A stretch of 64,000 nucleotides of DNA from Cytophagaceae bacterium (GCA_025455005.1 JALONH010000010.1:35221-99220); one strand, 5' to 3'; counted from the first letter of the stretch, positions 9,364 through 18,002 are shown. Program-made: numbers and translations. The notes: generated from the sequence alone by a model not told the origin.

Positions 9364-10026
9364 TTAACCTAAAATAGACCCATCACGAATGGTATAACTT
9401 CGATCCGACAATGCAGCCAACGATGGATTATGTGTAACAATAACAAAGGTCTGTTGGAATTCTTTTCTCAATTGAAAAAATAATTCATGTAAATCTTCTG
9501 CATTCTTTGAATCTAAATTTCCACTTGGCTCATCTGCAAAAATTATATCCGGTTGATTGATTAAAGCACGGGCTACCGCAACCCGTTGTTGTTCCCCTCC
9601 GGAAAGTTGATTGGGGTAATGTGCCATACGATGCCGAATTCCCAAGAACTCCACTAAACGATTCAATTCTCCTTGTACGGCAGCAGGTGATTTACCTGCT
9701 ATCAGGGCAGGTAACATACAATTTTCTTCGGCTGTAAATTCGGGTAATAAATTATGGAATTGAAAAACAAAACCAATATGACGATTTCTAAAAGCCGATA
9801 AAGGTGCGTCTTTAAGTCGATGAATATCGGTATCTTTTAACCAAACAGAGCCTTTATCCGGAGTATCCAAACTACCTAATAAATGGAGGAGTGTACTTTT
9901 GCCGGCTCCACTAGGGCCAACCAAGGTAATTACTTCACCTTTATGTACTTCCAACGAAACATCGGTTAGTACAGACACTGAACCATACGATTTATACAAA
10001 TTAGAAGCGCGCAAGACAACAGACAT
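9364..10026 (-). CDS. LolD-like ABC transporter ATP-binding protein
   Basis: 220 residues from the ATG at 10026 (MSVVLRASNLYKSYG); the open frame continues 26 codons further upstream but without ABC-type sequence. Walker A GPSGAGKS is at residues 37-44, then a Q-loop FVFQFHNLLPEFTA, the signature LSGGEQQRVAVARAL and Walker B IIFADEPSGNLDS. The FxFHNLLPEF and SGNLD motifs are characteristic of the LolD/MacB subfamily, which powers lipoprotein release or mechanotransmission. No LolC/E-type permease is encoded nearby, so it must pair with a membrane partner elsewhere. It is the first gene of the operon with recQ. Confidence 0.88.
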   Translation of the reverse strand: MSVVLRASNLYKSYGSVSVLTDVSLEVHKGEVITLVGPSGAGKSTLLHLLGSLDTPDKGSVWLKDTDIHRLKDAPLSAFRNRHIGFVFQFHNLLPEFTAEENCMLPALIAGKSPAAVQGELNRLVEFLGIRHRMAHYPNQLSGGEQQRVAVARALINQPDIIFADEPSGNLDSKNAEDLHELFFQLRKEFQQTFVIVTHNPSLAALSDRSYTIRDGSILG

Positions 10027-10154
10027 AGCAATAGAATCGGATAATTTATAAAAGTAGTAAAATAGGATGGAAAAGCATATCCTTTTCTGTTTTGAAAAAT
10101 GCACTAAATAACTTAGATTCGTGCTTTAACCCTTAATTAACTTAGATTTAATCT

Positions 10155-11369
10155 ATGAATATTCACGAGTATCAAGCCAAAGAAATCCTTAAAAAATATA
10201 AGGTAAAAATTGGAGAAGGATTGTACGCCAACTCTGCGGAAAGTGCGGTAGAAGCGGCAAAGAAATTACAAGAATTGACCGGTACAGATATCTTTGTAGT
10301 GAAAGCTCAAATTCATGCCGGAGGAAGAGGAAAAGGGAAGTTCGTGGGAACGGAACACCGTGGGGTTATGATTGCAAAAAGTATTGAAGAAGTTCGAGAA
10401 AAAGCAACCCAAATGTTGGGCAATACATTGGTTACCATTCAAACCGGCCCTTCTGGTAAAGTGGTTAACCAACTTTTAATAGCTGCCAATGTTTACCAAA
10501 AAGGCGCAACGGAACCTAAAGAATTATACATGTCGATTCTGTTGGACAGAGGTACCGGTAAAGATGTCATTATTGCTTCTACTGAAGGCGGTATGGATAT
10601 TGAAGAAGTAGCCCACAGCACACCGGAATTAATTTTCAAAGAATTTATTGACCCTGCTGTAGGTTTACAAGGATTTCAAGCGCGTAAAATTGCATTTAAC
10701 TTAGGTTTACAGGGTAACGCCTTTAAAGATATGGTGAAGTTTGTTACTTCATTGTATGAAGCATATAAAGGTTCCGATGCCTCTATGATGGAAATCAATC
10801 CGGTTTTAAAGACTTCGGATGATCAAATCTTAGCTGTAGATGCAAAAGTATCCTTAGACGACAACGCCTTATATAGACATCCGGATTTAGCTACTTACAG
10901 AGACATTACGGAAGAAGATCCATTAGAAGTGGAAGCCGGTGAGAACCATTTGAATTATGTAAAATTAGATGGCAATGTTGGTTGTATGGTGAACGGTGCC
11001 GGTTTAGCCATGGCAACAATGGATGTGATTAAATTGGCCGGTGGAGAGCCTGCTAACTTTTTAGATGTTGGAGGTGGAGCAAATGCTAAAACCGTTGAAG
11101 CAGGGTTTCGAATTATACTAAAAGATCCAAATGTAAAAGCAATATTAATCAATGTTTTTGGTGGTATTGTTCGTTGTGACCGTGTAGCCAACGGAGTTGT
11201 AGAAGCCTATAAAAACATAGGTAATATCAATATCCCTATTATCGTTCGTTTACAAGGTACGAATGCGGAAGAAGGAGCTAAAATCATCAATGAATCCGGA
11301 TTAAAAGTACGTTCAGCTGTCATATTAAAAGATGCAGCTAAATTAGTTACAGAAGCATTAAGTGCTTAA
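10155..11369 (+). CDS. sucC: succinate-CoA ligase, beta subunit
   Basis: 404 residues. It forms succinyl-CoA synthetase with SucD in the TCA cycle. The N-terminal ATP-grasp domain begins MNIHEYQAKEILKKY and contains KAQIHAGGRGKGKF (residues ~51-64); the C-terminal CoA-ligase domain has NGAGLAMATMD, FLDVGGGA and NVFGGIVRCD. sucD is not in the window, so the two subunits are not adjacent here. A terminator 24 bases after the stop shows that it is transcribed alone. The upstream region repeats the sequence AACTTAGATT at about 10110 and 10139, of unknown meaning. Confidence 0.97.
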   Translation: MNIHEYQAKEILKKYKVKIGEGLYANSAESAVEAAKKLQELTGTDIFVVKAQIHAGGRGKGKFVGTEHRGVMIAKSIEEVREKATQMLGNTLVTIQTGPSGKVVNQLLIAANVYQKGATEPKELYMSILLDRGTGKDVIIASTEGGMDIEEVAHSTPELIFKEFIDPAVGLQGFQARKIAFNLGLQGNAFKDMVKFVTSLYEAYKGSDASMMEINPVLKTSDDQILAVDAKVSLDDNALYRHPDLATYRDITEEDPLEVEAGENHLNYVKLDGNVGCMVNGAGLAMATMDVIKLAGGEPANFLDVGGGANAKTVEAGFRIILKDPNVKAILINVFGGIVRCDRVANGVVEAYKNIGNINIPIIVRLQGTNAEEGAKIINESGLKVRSAVILKDAAKLVTEALSA

Positions 11370-11390
11370 TCCCATATTGATTGCAAAGAT

Positions 11391-11428
11391 TCAAAAGCCT
11401 CTTCTATAAAAGAAGAGGCTTTTTTTAT
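11391..11428 (+). terminator. Rho-independent terminator after sucC
   Basis: Stem AAAAGCCTCTTCT/AGAAGAGGCTTTT, loop of 5 nt, followed by T residues. It ends only 12 bases before the next start codon. Confidence 0.9.
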
Positions 11429-11439
11429 ATTTTAGAAGC

Positions 11440-11901
11440 ATGTTTAAACCGGGAGATTTAGTAGCCATTAAAGGTCGTAAAGAAGTAGGTACAATCCTAT
11501 CGATACAAGGCAAACAAGCAGAAGTGGCTTTCGCCATGTTAAAACTTCGCGTTTCTATAAGTGATTTGGAAGTAGTAACAGAAGATGAACTGGAAGAAGA
11601 GGAAACAAGTTCAACCCCATTTAACACTTCCATCGATACAAAAGAACGTATGTTACACTTTCAATTTGAGTTGGACCTGAGAGGAAAAATGAAGGACGAA
11701 GTCCTAGTGCTTTTAACCTCTTGGATGGATGATGCTCTCTTGCTAGGCGTAGAAAAAGCTACAATAATCCATGGTCGAGGAACCGGTGTAATAAAGGATA
11801 CAGTTCGAAATTTTATTCGTCAATACAAAGAAGCGGACATTCTACACGACCCTTCCCTACGAAATGCTGATAGTATTACGATAGTCCGATTTAAAAAATA
11901 A
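11440..11901 (+). CDS. stand-alone MutS2 C-terminal-like protein (KOW-like plus Smr domain)
   Basis: 153 residues. Residues 1-45 (FKPGDLVAIKGRKEVGTILSI and following) match the small beta domain that precedes the Smr domain in MutS2; residues 46-65 are a Glu-rich linker; residues ~75-153 are an Smr domain with LDLRGK and the signature HGRGTGVIKDTVRNFI. The MutS2 clamp and ATPase domains are missing, yet the ORF is complete and begins right after the sucC terminator, so it is a designed small protein rather than a truncated end. Smr domains bind branched DNA or cleave RNA/DNA, and in some bacteria act on collided ribosomes. I infer a nucleic-acid-binding or nuclease accessory protein. Confidence 0.8.
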   Translation: MFKPGDLVAIKGRKEVGTILSIQGKQAEVAFAMLKLRVSISDLEVVTEDELEEEETSSTPFNTSIDTKERMLHFQFELDLRGKMKDEVLVLLTSWMDDALLLGVEKATIIHGRGTGVIKDTVRNFIRQYKEADILHDPSLRNADSITIVRFKK

Positions 11902-12181
11902 CGTAAAAATGGATTACTTGCATTGGACGAACTCATTAAAAAAAAGAGGCTAATTGACCATCCGGTTGAAACAACCAAGACAGAACAATTAACCTTCTCT
12001 ACTACCCAACTTTTAAATATTTTTACGATGCTTTTCTGACATCGAATATCACAAAAATAATACGCACGACTAAATTTCCAAATGAAAGCGTTGATTTTTT
12101 AAAGGAATAAAAGATTATTCTGTATTTTGACGCCATAAACATACTTTAATGTACAAATAATCGTAGTTTTGTACCCCCTTT
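11902..12181 (+). other. 280-base region before tRNA-Arg; possible short gene remnant
   Basis: No complete gene is visible. One frame from about 11904 to 12038 stays open (LLALDELIKKKRLI and on to a stop) but has no ATG and no recognisable family. A promoter-like -7 box for the tRNA lies at 12164-12171. I see no terminator for the Smr gene. Confidence 0.4.
12164..12171 (+). promoter_or_regulatory. -7 box of the tRNA-Arg promoter
   Basis: TAGTTTTG matches TAnnTTTG exactly and ends 10 bases before the mature tRNA. A good -33 box at the right distance is not visible. Confidence 0.5.
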
Positions 12182-12253
12182 GCACCCGTAGTATAATGGA
12201 TAGTATTTCAGATTCCGGTTCTGACGGTAGGGGTTCGAATCCCTTCGGGTGCA
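12182..12253 (+). tRNA. tRNA-Arg(CCG)
   Basis: 72 bases fold as a cloverleaf: acceptor GCACCCG pairing with CGGGTGC, anticodon arm TCAGA-TTCCGGT-TCTGA with anticodon CCG, and T arm AGGGG-TTCGAAT-CCCTT. The discriminator is A and CCA is not encoded. The next start codon is only 14 bases away, so the kinase pair downstream may be read from the tRNA transcript. No attachment-site duplication or integrase is visible around it. Confidence 0.95.
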
Positions 12254-12266
12254 CTACTTTTACATC

Positions 12267-12770
12267 ATGCCAGTACTACTCCTAATGTCCGGTTTACCCG
12301 GTTCGGGTAAAAGTTACTTAGCAAGAACCCTTGCGAAACAAACCGGTATGGATTATTTCAATACCGATCTGGAAAGAAAAAAATTATTCCCGCAACATCG
12401 ACAATACACAGAAGCTGAAAAACAGGCCGTTTATTCTCATTTACTTCAGTTAGCAGAAACTTCTATCCAACAAAAAAACTCCGTCATTGTAGATGGAACT
12501 TTTTATCGGGAGGATTTAAGACAACCCTTTTATGAGTTGGCACAGTCGCATCCCTGTAAATTAAAAATAGTGTATGTGAAAGCCTCTGAAGAGATCATAC
12601 GTCTCCGTACATCCCAACCAAGACCGGATAGTGAAGCAAACTATGATGTATACCTAAAATTAAAGACTTTAGTAGAGCCCATTCCATTACCACACTTGAT
12701 AGTAGACACCACTTTCGATCCCGTAGAGGTGTCTATCTCAGAAATTCTACACTTCCTGCATACTCCATGA
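12267..12770 (+). CDS. AAA_33/zeta-like P-loop kinase
   Basis: 167 residues from the ATG at 12267; the open frame reaches a GTG inside the tRNA, which is rejected. Walker A GLPGSGKS lies at residues 8-15, a base-acceptor region at FNTDLERKK, and a lid-like RTSQPRPDSEA near residue 115. It is like COG0645 predicted small-molecule kinases, such as the C-terminal half of the bifunctional aminoglycoside phosphotransferase/ATP-binding proteins of other bacteria. The stop overlaps the next start by 4 bases (ATGA), implying translational coupling to the APH-like kinase. The substrate is unknown. Confidence 0.8.
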   Translation: MPVLLLMSGLPGSGKSYLARTLAKQTGMDYFNTDLERKKLFPQHRQYTEAEKQAVYSHLLQLAETSIQQKNSVIVDGTFYREDLRQPFYELAQSHPCKLKIVYVKASEEIIRLRTSQPRPDSEANYDVYLKLKTLVEPIPLPHLIVDTTFDPVEVSISEILHFLHTP

Positions 12771-13771
12771 CGGGCGCTGAAATACATCGACTTATTCAAC
12801 AGAAACCATTTCCATTTGGAGAAACAGATGTTGATGAAGTGATAGAGACACATATCTCCTGGGTATTGTTAACCTCTAGCCATGCCTATAAAATAAAAAA
12901 ACCGCTGCGTTTAAATTTTTTAGACTTTACAACTTTAGATCAACGTCATTTTTATTGTAAAGAGGAAGTACGATTAAACCAACGATTCTCCCAAGAGATG
13001 TATTTAAAGGTGATACCGATTTATTTACGGGATGGTCAACTCTCGTGGACAGCACCCGGTTCTATTGTAGACTATACTGTTGTGATGAAACGAATGGATA
13101 CGTCGCGTGAAATGTTATTCTTGCTAGAACACCATAATCTTCAAGCGTCTCAAATAGAACAATTGGCTCAAACTATTGCCTATTTTCATGCTTCTGAAAG
13201 ATCGTTAGTGCTTTCGTTTGACCCATTTTTTCTTGCAACCGAATTTGCAGATATCGCTTCCCTCCTTCCTGCTTTATCCGGTGTAGCAACTAAAAAGATG
13301 ATGGAAACTATTTCTACATGTATACAACAATCTACCAACTTTATACAAAGCAATGCAGCCGGCTTTAAACAAAGAGCCAAAGAGGGTTATGTCAAAGATT
13401 GTCATGGTGACTTACATCTAAAAAATATTTTTATTACAGATACACCGGTATTGTTTGATTGTATTGAATTCAAAGCAAGCTTTAGAGAAATAGATGTATT
13501 AAATGACATCGCCTTTTTAGCAATGGATTTAGAGGCACATGGTGCGGAAGAATGGAGTGTACTATTCGTAGAAAAGTATCAGCACTTTAGTAAAATTCTA
13601 TGGACTCCTAGAGACAAAGCGCTCTTTTTATATTATAAAGCTTTCCGAGCTTGTATTCGAGCAAAAGTAAATGCGTTGGCATGGTTAGAGCATCCGGAAG
13701 ATACAGCTCTCGAAAAAGAAGTTATTCGTTATGTGGAGCGGATGGCCGACTATTTCTCCAAATTGAATTAA
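12767..13771 (+). CDS. aminoglycoside phosphotransferase-like kinase (COG2187 type)
   Basis: 334 residues. It has a protein-kinase-like fold. The catalytic loop CHGDLHLKN (around residue 212, HGDxHxxN) and the metal-binding Asp in VLFDCIEF are intact. Residues 10-60 (FPFGETDVDEV, THISWVLLTSSHAYKIKKP) match the N-terminal region of COG2187 proteins, which elsewhere are fused to a COG0645 P-loop kinase. Here the two are separate, in the order P-loop kinase first, and overlap by 4 bases. A real aminoglycoside resistance function is unlikely; the substrate is unknown. It ends overlapping the convergent barrel gene by 4 bases. Confidence 0.82.
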   Translation: MTGAEIHRLIQQKPFPFGETDVDEVIETHISWVLLTSSHAYKIKKPLRLNFLDFTTLDQRHFYCKEEVRLNQRFSQEMYLKVIPIYLRDGQLSWTAPGSIVDYTVVMKRMDTSREMLFLLEHHNLQASQIEQLAQTIAYFHASERSLVLSFDPFFLATEFADIASLLPALSGVATKKMMETISTCIQQSTNFIQSNAAGFKQRAKEGYVKDCHGDLHLKNIFITDTPVLFDCIEFKASFREIDVLNDIAFLAMDLEAHGAEEWSVLFVEKYQHFSKILWTPRDKALFLYYKAFRACIRAKVNALAWLEHPEDTALEKEVIRYVERMADYFSKLN

Positions 13772-14397
13772 TTTTTATACAACGAGTACGTTATATAAAA
13801 TCCTATATATTGTTGACGTAAGGATTTTAATCCGTCTCGATTATCTTTATACAAACCGGTCAAGCCGAGATACCAATGTATACCAGTACTTACTTGCTCA
13901 TTTATTTGATACCCTCCTTTTAATACCCAACCTATATCAACAGGATTAATCAACGGTGTTTCATTGCTTGATGGTTCATTATCGCCATTGTATCGACGAT
14001 GGTAACTTGCGTGCAGTAAAAAATTACATTGTATTCCAGTTCCAACAAACCAGACATCATTAATGTGGTATTGAATTAAAATCGGCAATTGGATATAATG
14101 GAATTTATAAATATCTAATGTCGTGACATAGGTTTGTTGGTCTTTGTATTTAAATGCAGCACTTAAATAGGCATACGATAATTCAGAATACAATTTCCAA
14201 TAGTTTGTTATCTCATAGGTTCCATAAACACCCATTTGAAAGCCTCCACGCGTTACCCTGTTGGTGGTAAACGTCCTATCGTATCGACCGCTAAAATAAC
14301 CTAATGATACACTTCCTTTAATACCGATATCTACCTGAGCAGATGTAAGAAGTGATGTTAATCCTAAAAGTATACCACCGATTATACTTTTGATCAT
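13768..14397 (-). CDS. PorT-like outer-membrane beta-barrel protein
   Basis: 209 residues. It has a signal peptide (MIKSIIGGILLGLTSLLTSAQ) followed by VDIGIKGSVSLGYFSGRY, the usual opening of the OMP_b-brl_2/PorT family, then alternating amphipathic strands ending in YIGFYITYSLYKN. It is the second gene of a tandem pair: its ATG shares one base with the stop of the upstream barrel (TAATG). The two products resemble each other in start, length and strand order, suggesting duplication. Likely a small 8-10-strand outer-membrane protein; function unknown. Confidence 0.75.
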   Translation of the reverse strand: MIKSIIGGILLGLTSLLTSAQVDIGIKGSVSLGYFSGRYDRTFTTNRVTRGGFQMGVYGTYEITNYWKLYSELSYAYLSAAFKYKDQQTYVTTLDIYKFHYIQLPILIQYHINDVWFVGTGIQCNFLLHASYHRRYNGDNEPSSNETPLINPVDIGWVLKGGYQINEQVSTGIHWYLGLTGLYKDNRDGLKSLRQQYIGFYITYSLYKN

Positions 14398-15083
14398 TAA
14401 TAATTTTGGTGGTTATAAAATTGAATGGTTTCTTTATCTGAAGTAAAGAGTCTGTAAGTGGTAAAAACAGAAGCTGTAAAATTTTTAATACCCACTTCAG
14501 CCGTAACATTTTCACTCATGGGTGAATTTATTCCAACATGAAAATTACCTCCAAACTGCCACTTGTCTACTTTGGCTCCTACCATAAAGACAGGACCATA
14601 CGTTAAGGAATTATGACGTTCAGATTTAATTTTCTCATAATCTGCCAAAACAGAACCATTCAATCGATACAAAGAAGAGGAACTTAACAAGAAATTAAAC
14701 TGAGCCCCTAGTCCCCAAAACAAATGTTCGTTTACCTGAAAGGCAAACATAGCCGGAATTTGAAACGCATTAAAGTTATCGTTTTGTATCACCTCGCTAG
14801 TGTCTGTAGTGAATCGTTTACCGGCTCCGGAATGCCCATATAGTAATTCAAAATGGAATCTCCACTTTTTGGAGGTACTGAATTCTCCATATGCTCCTAC
14901 ACAATAATAACCGGATGCAATGTTTTGATATTCGTTCCACTTCACTTCAGACTCTTCGATTTTTCCAATGTTCGAACTAACTCCAAGACCACCTTTAATC
15001 CCAAGATTAAGTACTTGTCCGAAAGTCAAGGTTGAAAAGATTAGTGTAAAGGGTAAACTCAATAAGCGAATGTATGAAACCAT
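14397..15083 (-). CDS. PorT-like outer-membrane beta-barrel protein, upstream paralog
   Basis: 228 residues from the ATG at 15083 (MVSYIRLLSLPFTLIFSTLTFGQ, a good signal peptide). The mature protein opens with LNLGIKGGLGVSSNIG and continues as amphipathic strands (RFHFELLYG, LFWGLGAQFNF, GPVFMVGAKV). In the frame just upstream, a TTG at 15107 would give MIKNIIGN, nearly identical to the MIKSIIGG start of the downstream paralog, so translation may begin there instead. It is likely the first gene of a two-gene transcript. No specific function is assigned. Confidence 0.72.
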   Translation of the reverse strand: MVSYIRLLSLPFTLIFSTLTFGQVLNLGIKGGLGVSSNIGKIEESEVKWNEYQNIASGYYCVGAYGEFSTSKKWRFHFELLYGHSGAGKRFTTDTSEVIQNDNFNAFQIPAMFAFQVNEHLFWGLGAQFNFLLSSSSLYRLNGSVLADYEKIKSERHNSLTYGPVFMVGAKVDKWQFGGNFHVGINSPMSENVTAEVGIKNFTASVFTTYRLFTSDKETIQFYNHQNY

Positions 15084-15242
15084 GTTACCTATAATATTTT
15101 TAATCAATTAAATCAACGTCGTTTCGTTACAACCTAACCGGATTTATTTCTTTATAAAGGTTCAATAATTGAATAAAACTCATGTAAAACTTAAACCCAT
15201 TCAGTTTATCCTTGTTAACAGAACGACATTAACATTTAAATA

Positions 15243-15276
15243 TAAAAAAAGCTGCCCTGAATTCAAGGCAGCCTTT
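15243..15276 (-). terminator. terminator after the GH3 gene
   Basis: On the minus strand the stem GGCTGCCTTGA/TCAGGGCAGC (one G-U pair) runs into TTTTTTT, 24 bases after the GH3 stop. Confidence 0.8.
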
Positions 15277-15299
15277 CAATATTTCTTTAAATATGGCTA

Positions 15300-17738
15300 T
15301 TATTTAGACTTATAGTATAAGTTAATGGCTCCCTGGTAAGTTCTGGACTTAAATGCCACCCAAGGGAATTCCGGTTTTTCTAATTCAAAACCTAATCCGC
15401 TTACCATTAATTTGAAATCACCCTCTTCGGTCACACGTTGGAAGGTATGTGCAGATTGGTCTTCTAAAATGAATGATAAATCATTTTTAGATAGTTCAAA
15501 CGAAACTGTTTTTTCTTCACCGGCTTTTAGAGCTATTCGTTGGAACGCTTTCAATCTGCGAAGTGCCGGTGTGATGCTCGCATACATATCACGGATATAC
15601 AATTGAACTACTTCTTCTCCATCCACAGATCCGGTATTCTTCACTTTAACCGATACTGTTACTTTATCGTCTCCTACTAAGGTATCTTTACTTACTTTAA
15701 AGTCAGAATAAGCAAAAGTAGTATAACTTAAACCATAACCAAATGGCCATTGCGGTTGATACCCTGTGTCTACAAAATTACCCGGAGTAGGCTCAATGTT
15801 AACCTCAGTCCACTTGTGGTCGTAGGTCATTAAATCGTTGGTATAACGAGGATAGGTGTACGGTAATTTACCACCCGGATTATAATCTCCAAATAAAACA
15901 TCCGCTATGGCGTTCGCACCTTGACTTCCCGGCCAATATGCTTGGATAACACCTTTAGTACCATCTACAAAAGAAGAAATAATTCTAGGTCTTCCTTCAA
16001 CCAATACTAAAATTACGGGCTTACCGGATTTGATTGCCGCTTGAGCTAACGCAATCTGACGTGCATCTAGTGTTAAATCACGAATAGATCCAGGAGATTC
16101 AGCATAAGAATTTTCACCTAAACATAAAACGATTGCATCTGCACCACTTACGTTTGGTAATTGATAGTTTTTCTCATCTTCATAATTCGATACCGATTGA
16201 CACACTACATTACCGGCACCAATTTTAGCTTCTAAAGCTTGTTTGATGGATAATGTACTGGACGGATATAAATTGATAAAAGAATCTTTAGGTGTAACAC
16301 CCGGGATAAACTTAACCGTTGTATCCATCACTTTTGCTTGTAAGTCCGCTCCTTGCCAGGTGTAGGACCAACATCCATGTAAGGATGCAATATTATTAGC
16401 ATTAGGACCTGCTACTACGATTTTTAACGATTTCTTTAATGGAAGAACATTATTCTCATTTTTCAATAATGTGATGGTCTTACGAGCAGCGTCTAAAGCC
16501 GCTTGTTGGTATTCAGCTTTACCGAAATTTGCAATAGCTTCTTTTTCAACTATTGGGTTTTCAAACAAACCTAATTTTACTTTTAAAGTTAAAATACGAC
16601 GCACAGACTCATCAATACGAGACATCGGAACAGCCCCTTCGTTTACTAATTCGATCAATAACTTAGTAAATTCAAAATCGTGTGGGGTCATACTCATATC
16701 GATACCGGCCATGATCGCTACACGTACAGCTTCTTTAAGAGAAGGCACCATGTTATGACGTTCATATAAACGGTTAATGTCTTCCCAATCTGTTACTACT
16801 AAACCTTTGAAACCAAGTTCCCCACGTAATACATCTGTTAACAAATATTTGTTGGCATGTACAGGTATTCCATTCATTTCTCCGGAATTGATCATGATAG
16901 TAGAGGAACCAGCCTTAACCGCTGCTTGAAATTGAGGTAAATAATATTCTCTAAGTTCAATTTCAGGAATATAAATAGGTGTACGATCACGACCTGTTCT
17001 TGATCCGGAATATCCGATAAAGTGTTTCATACAAGACGCTACAGCTGTAGGCTTAGATAAACCATCTTCTTCATATGCTGTAATAGCGGCAACCCCCATT
17101 TTCTCAATTAAGTAAGGGTCTTCTCCAAATGTTTCAGGGAAACGAGGCCATACTGCGTTTCGAGCGATATCCAATACCGGATCAAAGTTCCAACGCAAAC
17201 CACACGCACGTGCTTCTGCCGCCGTTACTTTGGCGCAAGTAGCCGGAACAGAAGGGTCCCAAGACGCGGCAGCACCTATGTTATGAGGGAATAAGGTAGA
17301 GTTTAATGTAAAGGTCACCCCATGTATAGCGTCAATTCCATATAACACAGGAATTTTAGAACCGGATGCCGTTGCTTTATTTTGTATTTGAGTAATGATG
17401 TTTATCCATTGATCTTGAGTATACGCTCTATTAATGGCGTTCAAGATAGACCCTACTCTATATCTGGAAATGGCAGTATCTAACAAGGCCGGGTCAATTA
17501 CCCCTAAGCTATTATCATAACCACTTCCATTTCCTGTGTAAAGAATTTTATTCAAGTTGACTTGTGTCATTTGACCTACTTTGTCTTCGACACTCATTTT
17601 AGATAGTAATTCTTCCACTTTGGCATTCACTGCACTATCGTCGGTTGATGCTCCGGCAGTATCTTCTGCCTTTTTACAAGAACCAAACGTGAAAATTGCA
17701 GCCGCCAGTCCAAAAAGATAAACGGATTTTTTCATCAT
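15300..17738 (-). CDS. glycoside hydrolase family 3 beta-glucosidase, lipoprotein
   Basis: 812 residues, BglX-like. It has a lipoprotein signal peptide with the lipobox FGSC and lipidated Cys21. The N-terminal GH3 barrel carries LYGIDAIHGV, FPETFGEDPYL and the nucleophile Asp317 in KGLVVTDWED; the C-terminal alpha/beta domain carries VVAGPNANNIASLHGCWSYTWQG, and a fibronectin III-like domain ends the protein. It probably releases beta-linked glucose from oligosaccharides in the periplasm or at the surface. No SusC/D or other CAZyme is adjacent, so it is not in a visible PUL. The promoter at 17793-17823 overlaps palindromes that may be operators. Confidence 0.95.
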   Translation of the reverse strand: MMKKSVYLFGLAAAIFTFGSCKKAEDTAGASTDDSAVNAKVEELLSKMSVEDKVGQMTQVNLNKILYTGNGSGYDNSLGVIDPALLDTAISRYRVGSILNAINRAYTQDQWINIITQIQNKATASGSKIPVLYGIDAIHGVTFTLNSTLFPHNIGAAASWDPSVPATCAKVTAAEARACGLRWNFDPVLDIARNAVWPRFPETFGEDPYLIEKMGVAAITAYEEDGLSKPTAVASCMKHFIGYSGSRTGRDRTPIYIPEIELREYYLPQFQAAVKAGSSTIMINSGEMNGIPVHANKYLLTDVLRGELGFKGLVVTDWEDINRLYERHNMVPSLKEAVRVAIMAGIDMSMTPHDFEFTKLLIELVNEGAVPMSRIDESVRRILTLKVKLGLFENPIVEKEAIANFGKAEYQQAALDAARKTITLLKNENNVLPLKKSLKIVVAGPNANNIASLHGCWSYTWQGADLQAKVMDTTVKFIPGVTPKDSFINLYPSSTLSIKQALEAKIGAGNVVCQSVSNYEDEKNYQLPNVSGADAIVLCLGENSYAESPGSIRDLTLDARQIALAQAAIKSGKPVILVLVEGRPRIISSFVDGTKGVIQAYWPGSQGANAIADVLFGDYNPGGKLPYTYPRYTNDLMTYDHKWTEVNIEPTPGNFVDTGYQPQWPFGYGLSYTTFAYSDFKVSKDTLVGDDKVTVSVKVKNTGSVDGEEVVQLYIRDMYASITPALRRLKAFQRIALKAGEEKTVSFELSKNDLSFILEDQSAHTFQRVTEEGDFKLMVSGLGFELEKPEFPWVAFKSRTYQGAINLYYKSK

Positions 17739-17792
17739 GTTTTAATTATTAGGTTAAGAAATATTGACATTAGTAGCCCTTAGGAGGTAATC

Positions 17793-17836
17793 CAAAGGTA
17801 CCTGAACAAGTATACTGAAAAGTGACCGTATACGGT
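17793..17836 (-). promoter_or_regulatory. GH3 promoter with GTATAC palindromes
   Basis: On the minus strand TACCTTTG at 17793-17800 is an exact -7 box; the -33 region (17820-17823) is T-rich but not canonical. A perfect 12-bp palindrome ACCGTATACGGT sits at 17825-17836 just upstream of -33, and a second GTATAC lies at 17810-17815 within the spacer. This arrangement fits a transcription-factor site controlling the glucosidase. Confidence 0.55.
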
Positions 17837-18002
17837 ACAGATAGGTTTCAAAAATAGGACTTTTTTTCCTAAAAAAATCTAATTGTTTGGGCTTTTTTTC
17901 CTATTTCAATACCCGAAAAAAAGGGCTTAAAAACAATTTAAAACAGCTTTTTATAAAAAATAATTGGCTTCAGTACCCGTTATTCCTTTTGACTCCTTCT
18001 CT

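Noticed and set aside
10027..10104. 26-residue extension of the LolD-like ATPase
   Set aside because: Cys/Phe/Tyr-rich sequence without family similarity; the ATG at 10026 gives the standard start.
11391..11633. Minus-strand open frame with a long Ser run
   Set aside because: It is the complement of the Glu-rich linker of the Smr protein; it also overlaps the sucC terminator and has no family match.
11904..12038. Open frame without ATG before tRNA-Arg
   Set aside because: Too short, no start codon and no recognisable motif; kept only as a possible remnant.
12182..12253. tRNA-Arg as an integration site
   Set aside because: No integrase and no second copy of the tRNA 3' end were seen downstream.
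12249..12266. GTG start of the P-loop kinase inside tRNA-Arg
   Set aside because: It would overlap the mature tRNA; the ATG at 12267 gives the normal family start.
12767..13771. Antibiotic resistance gene
   Set aside because: The protein matches the COG2187 group paired with a P-loop kinase, not characterised aminoglycoside-modifying enzymes.
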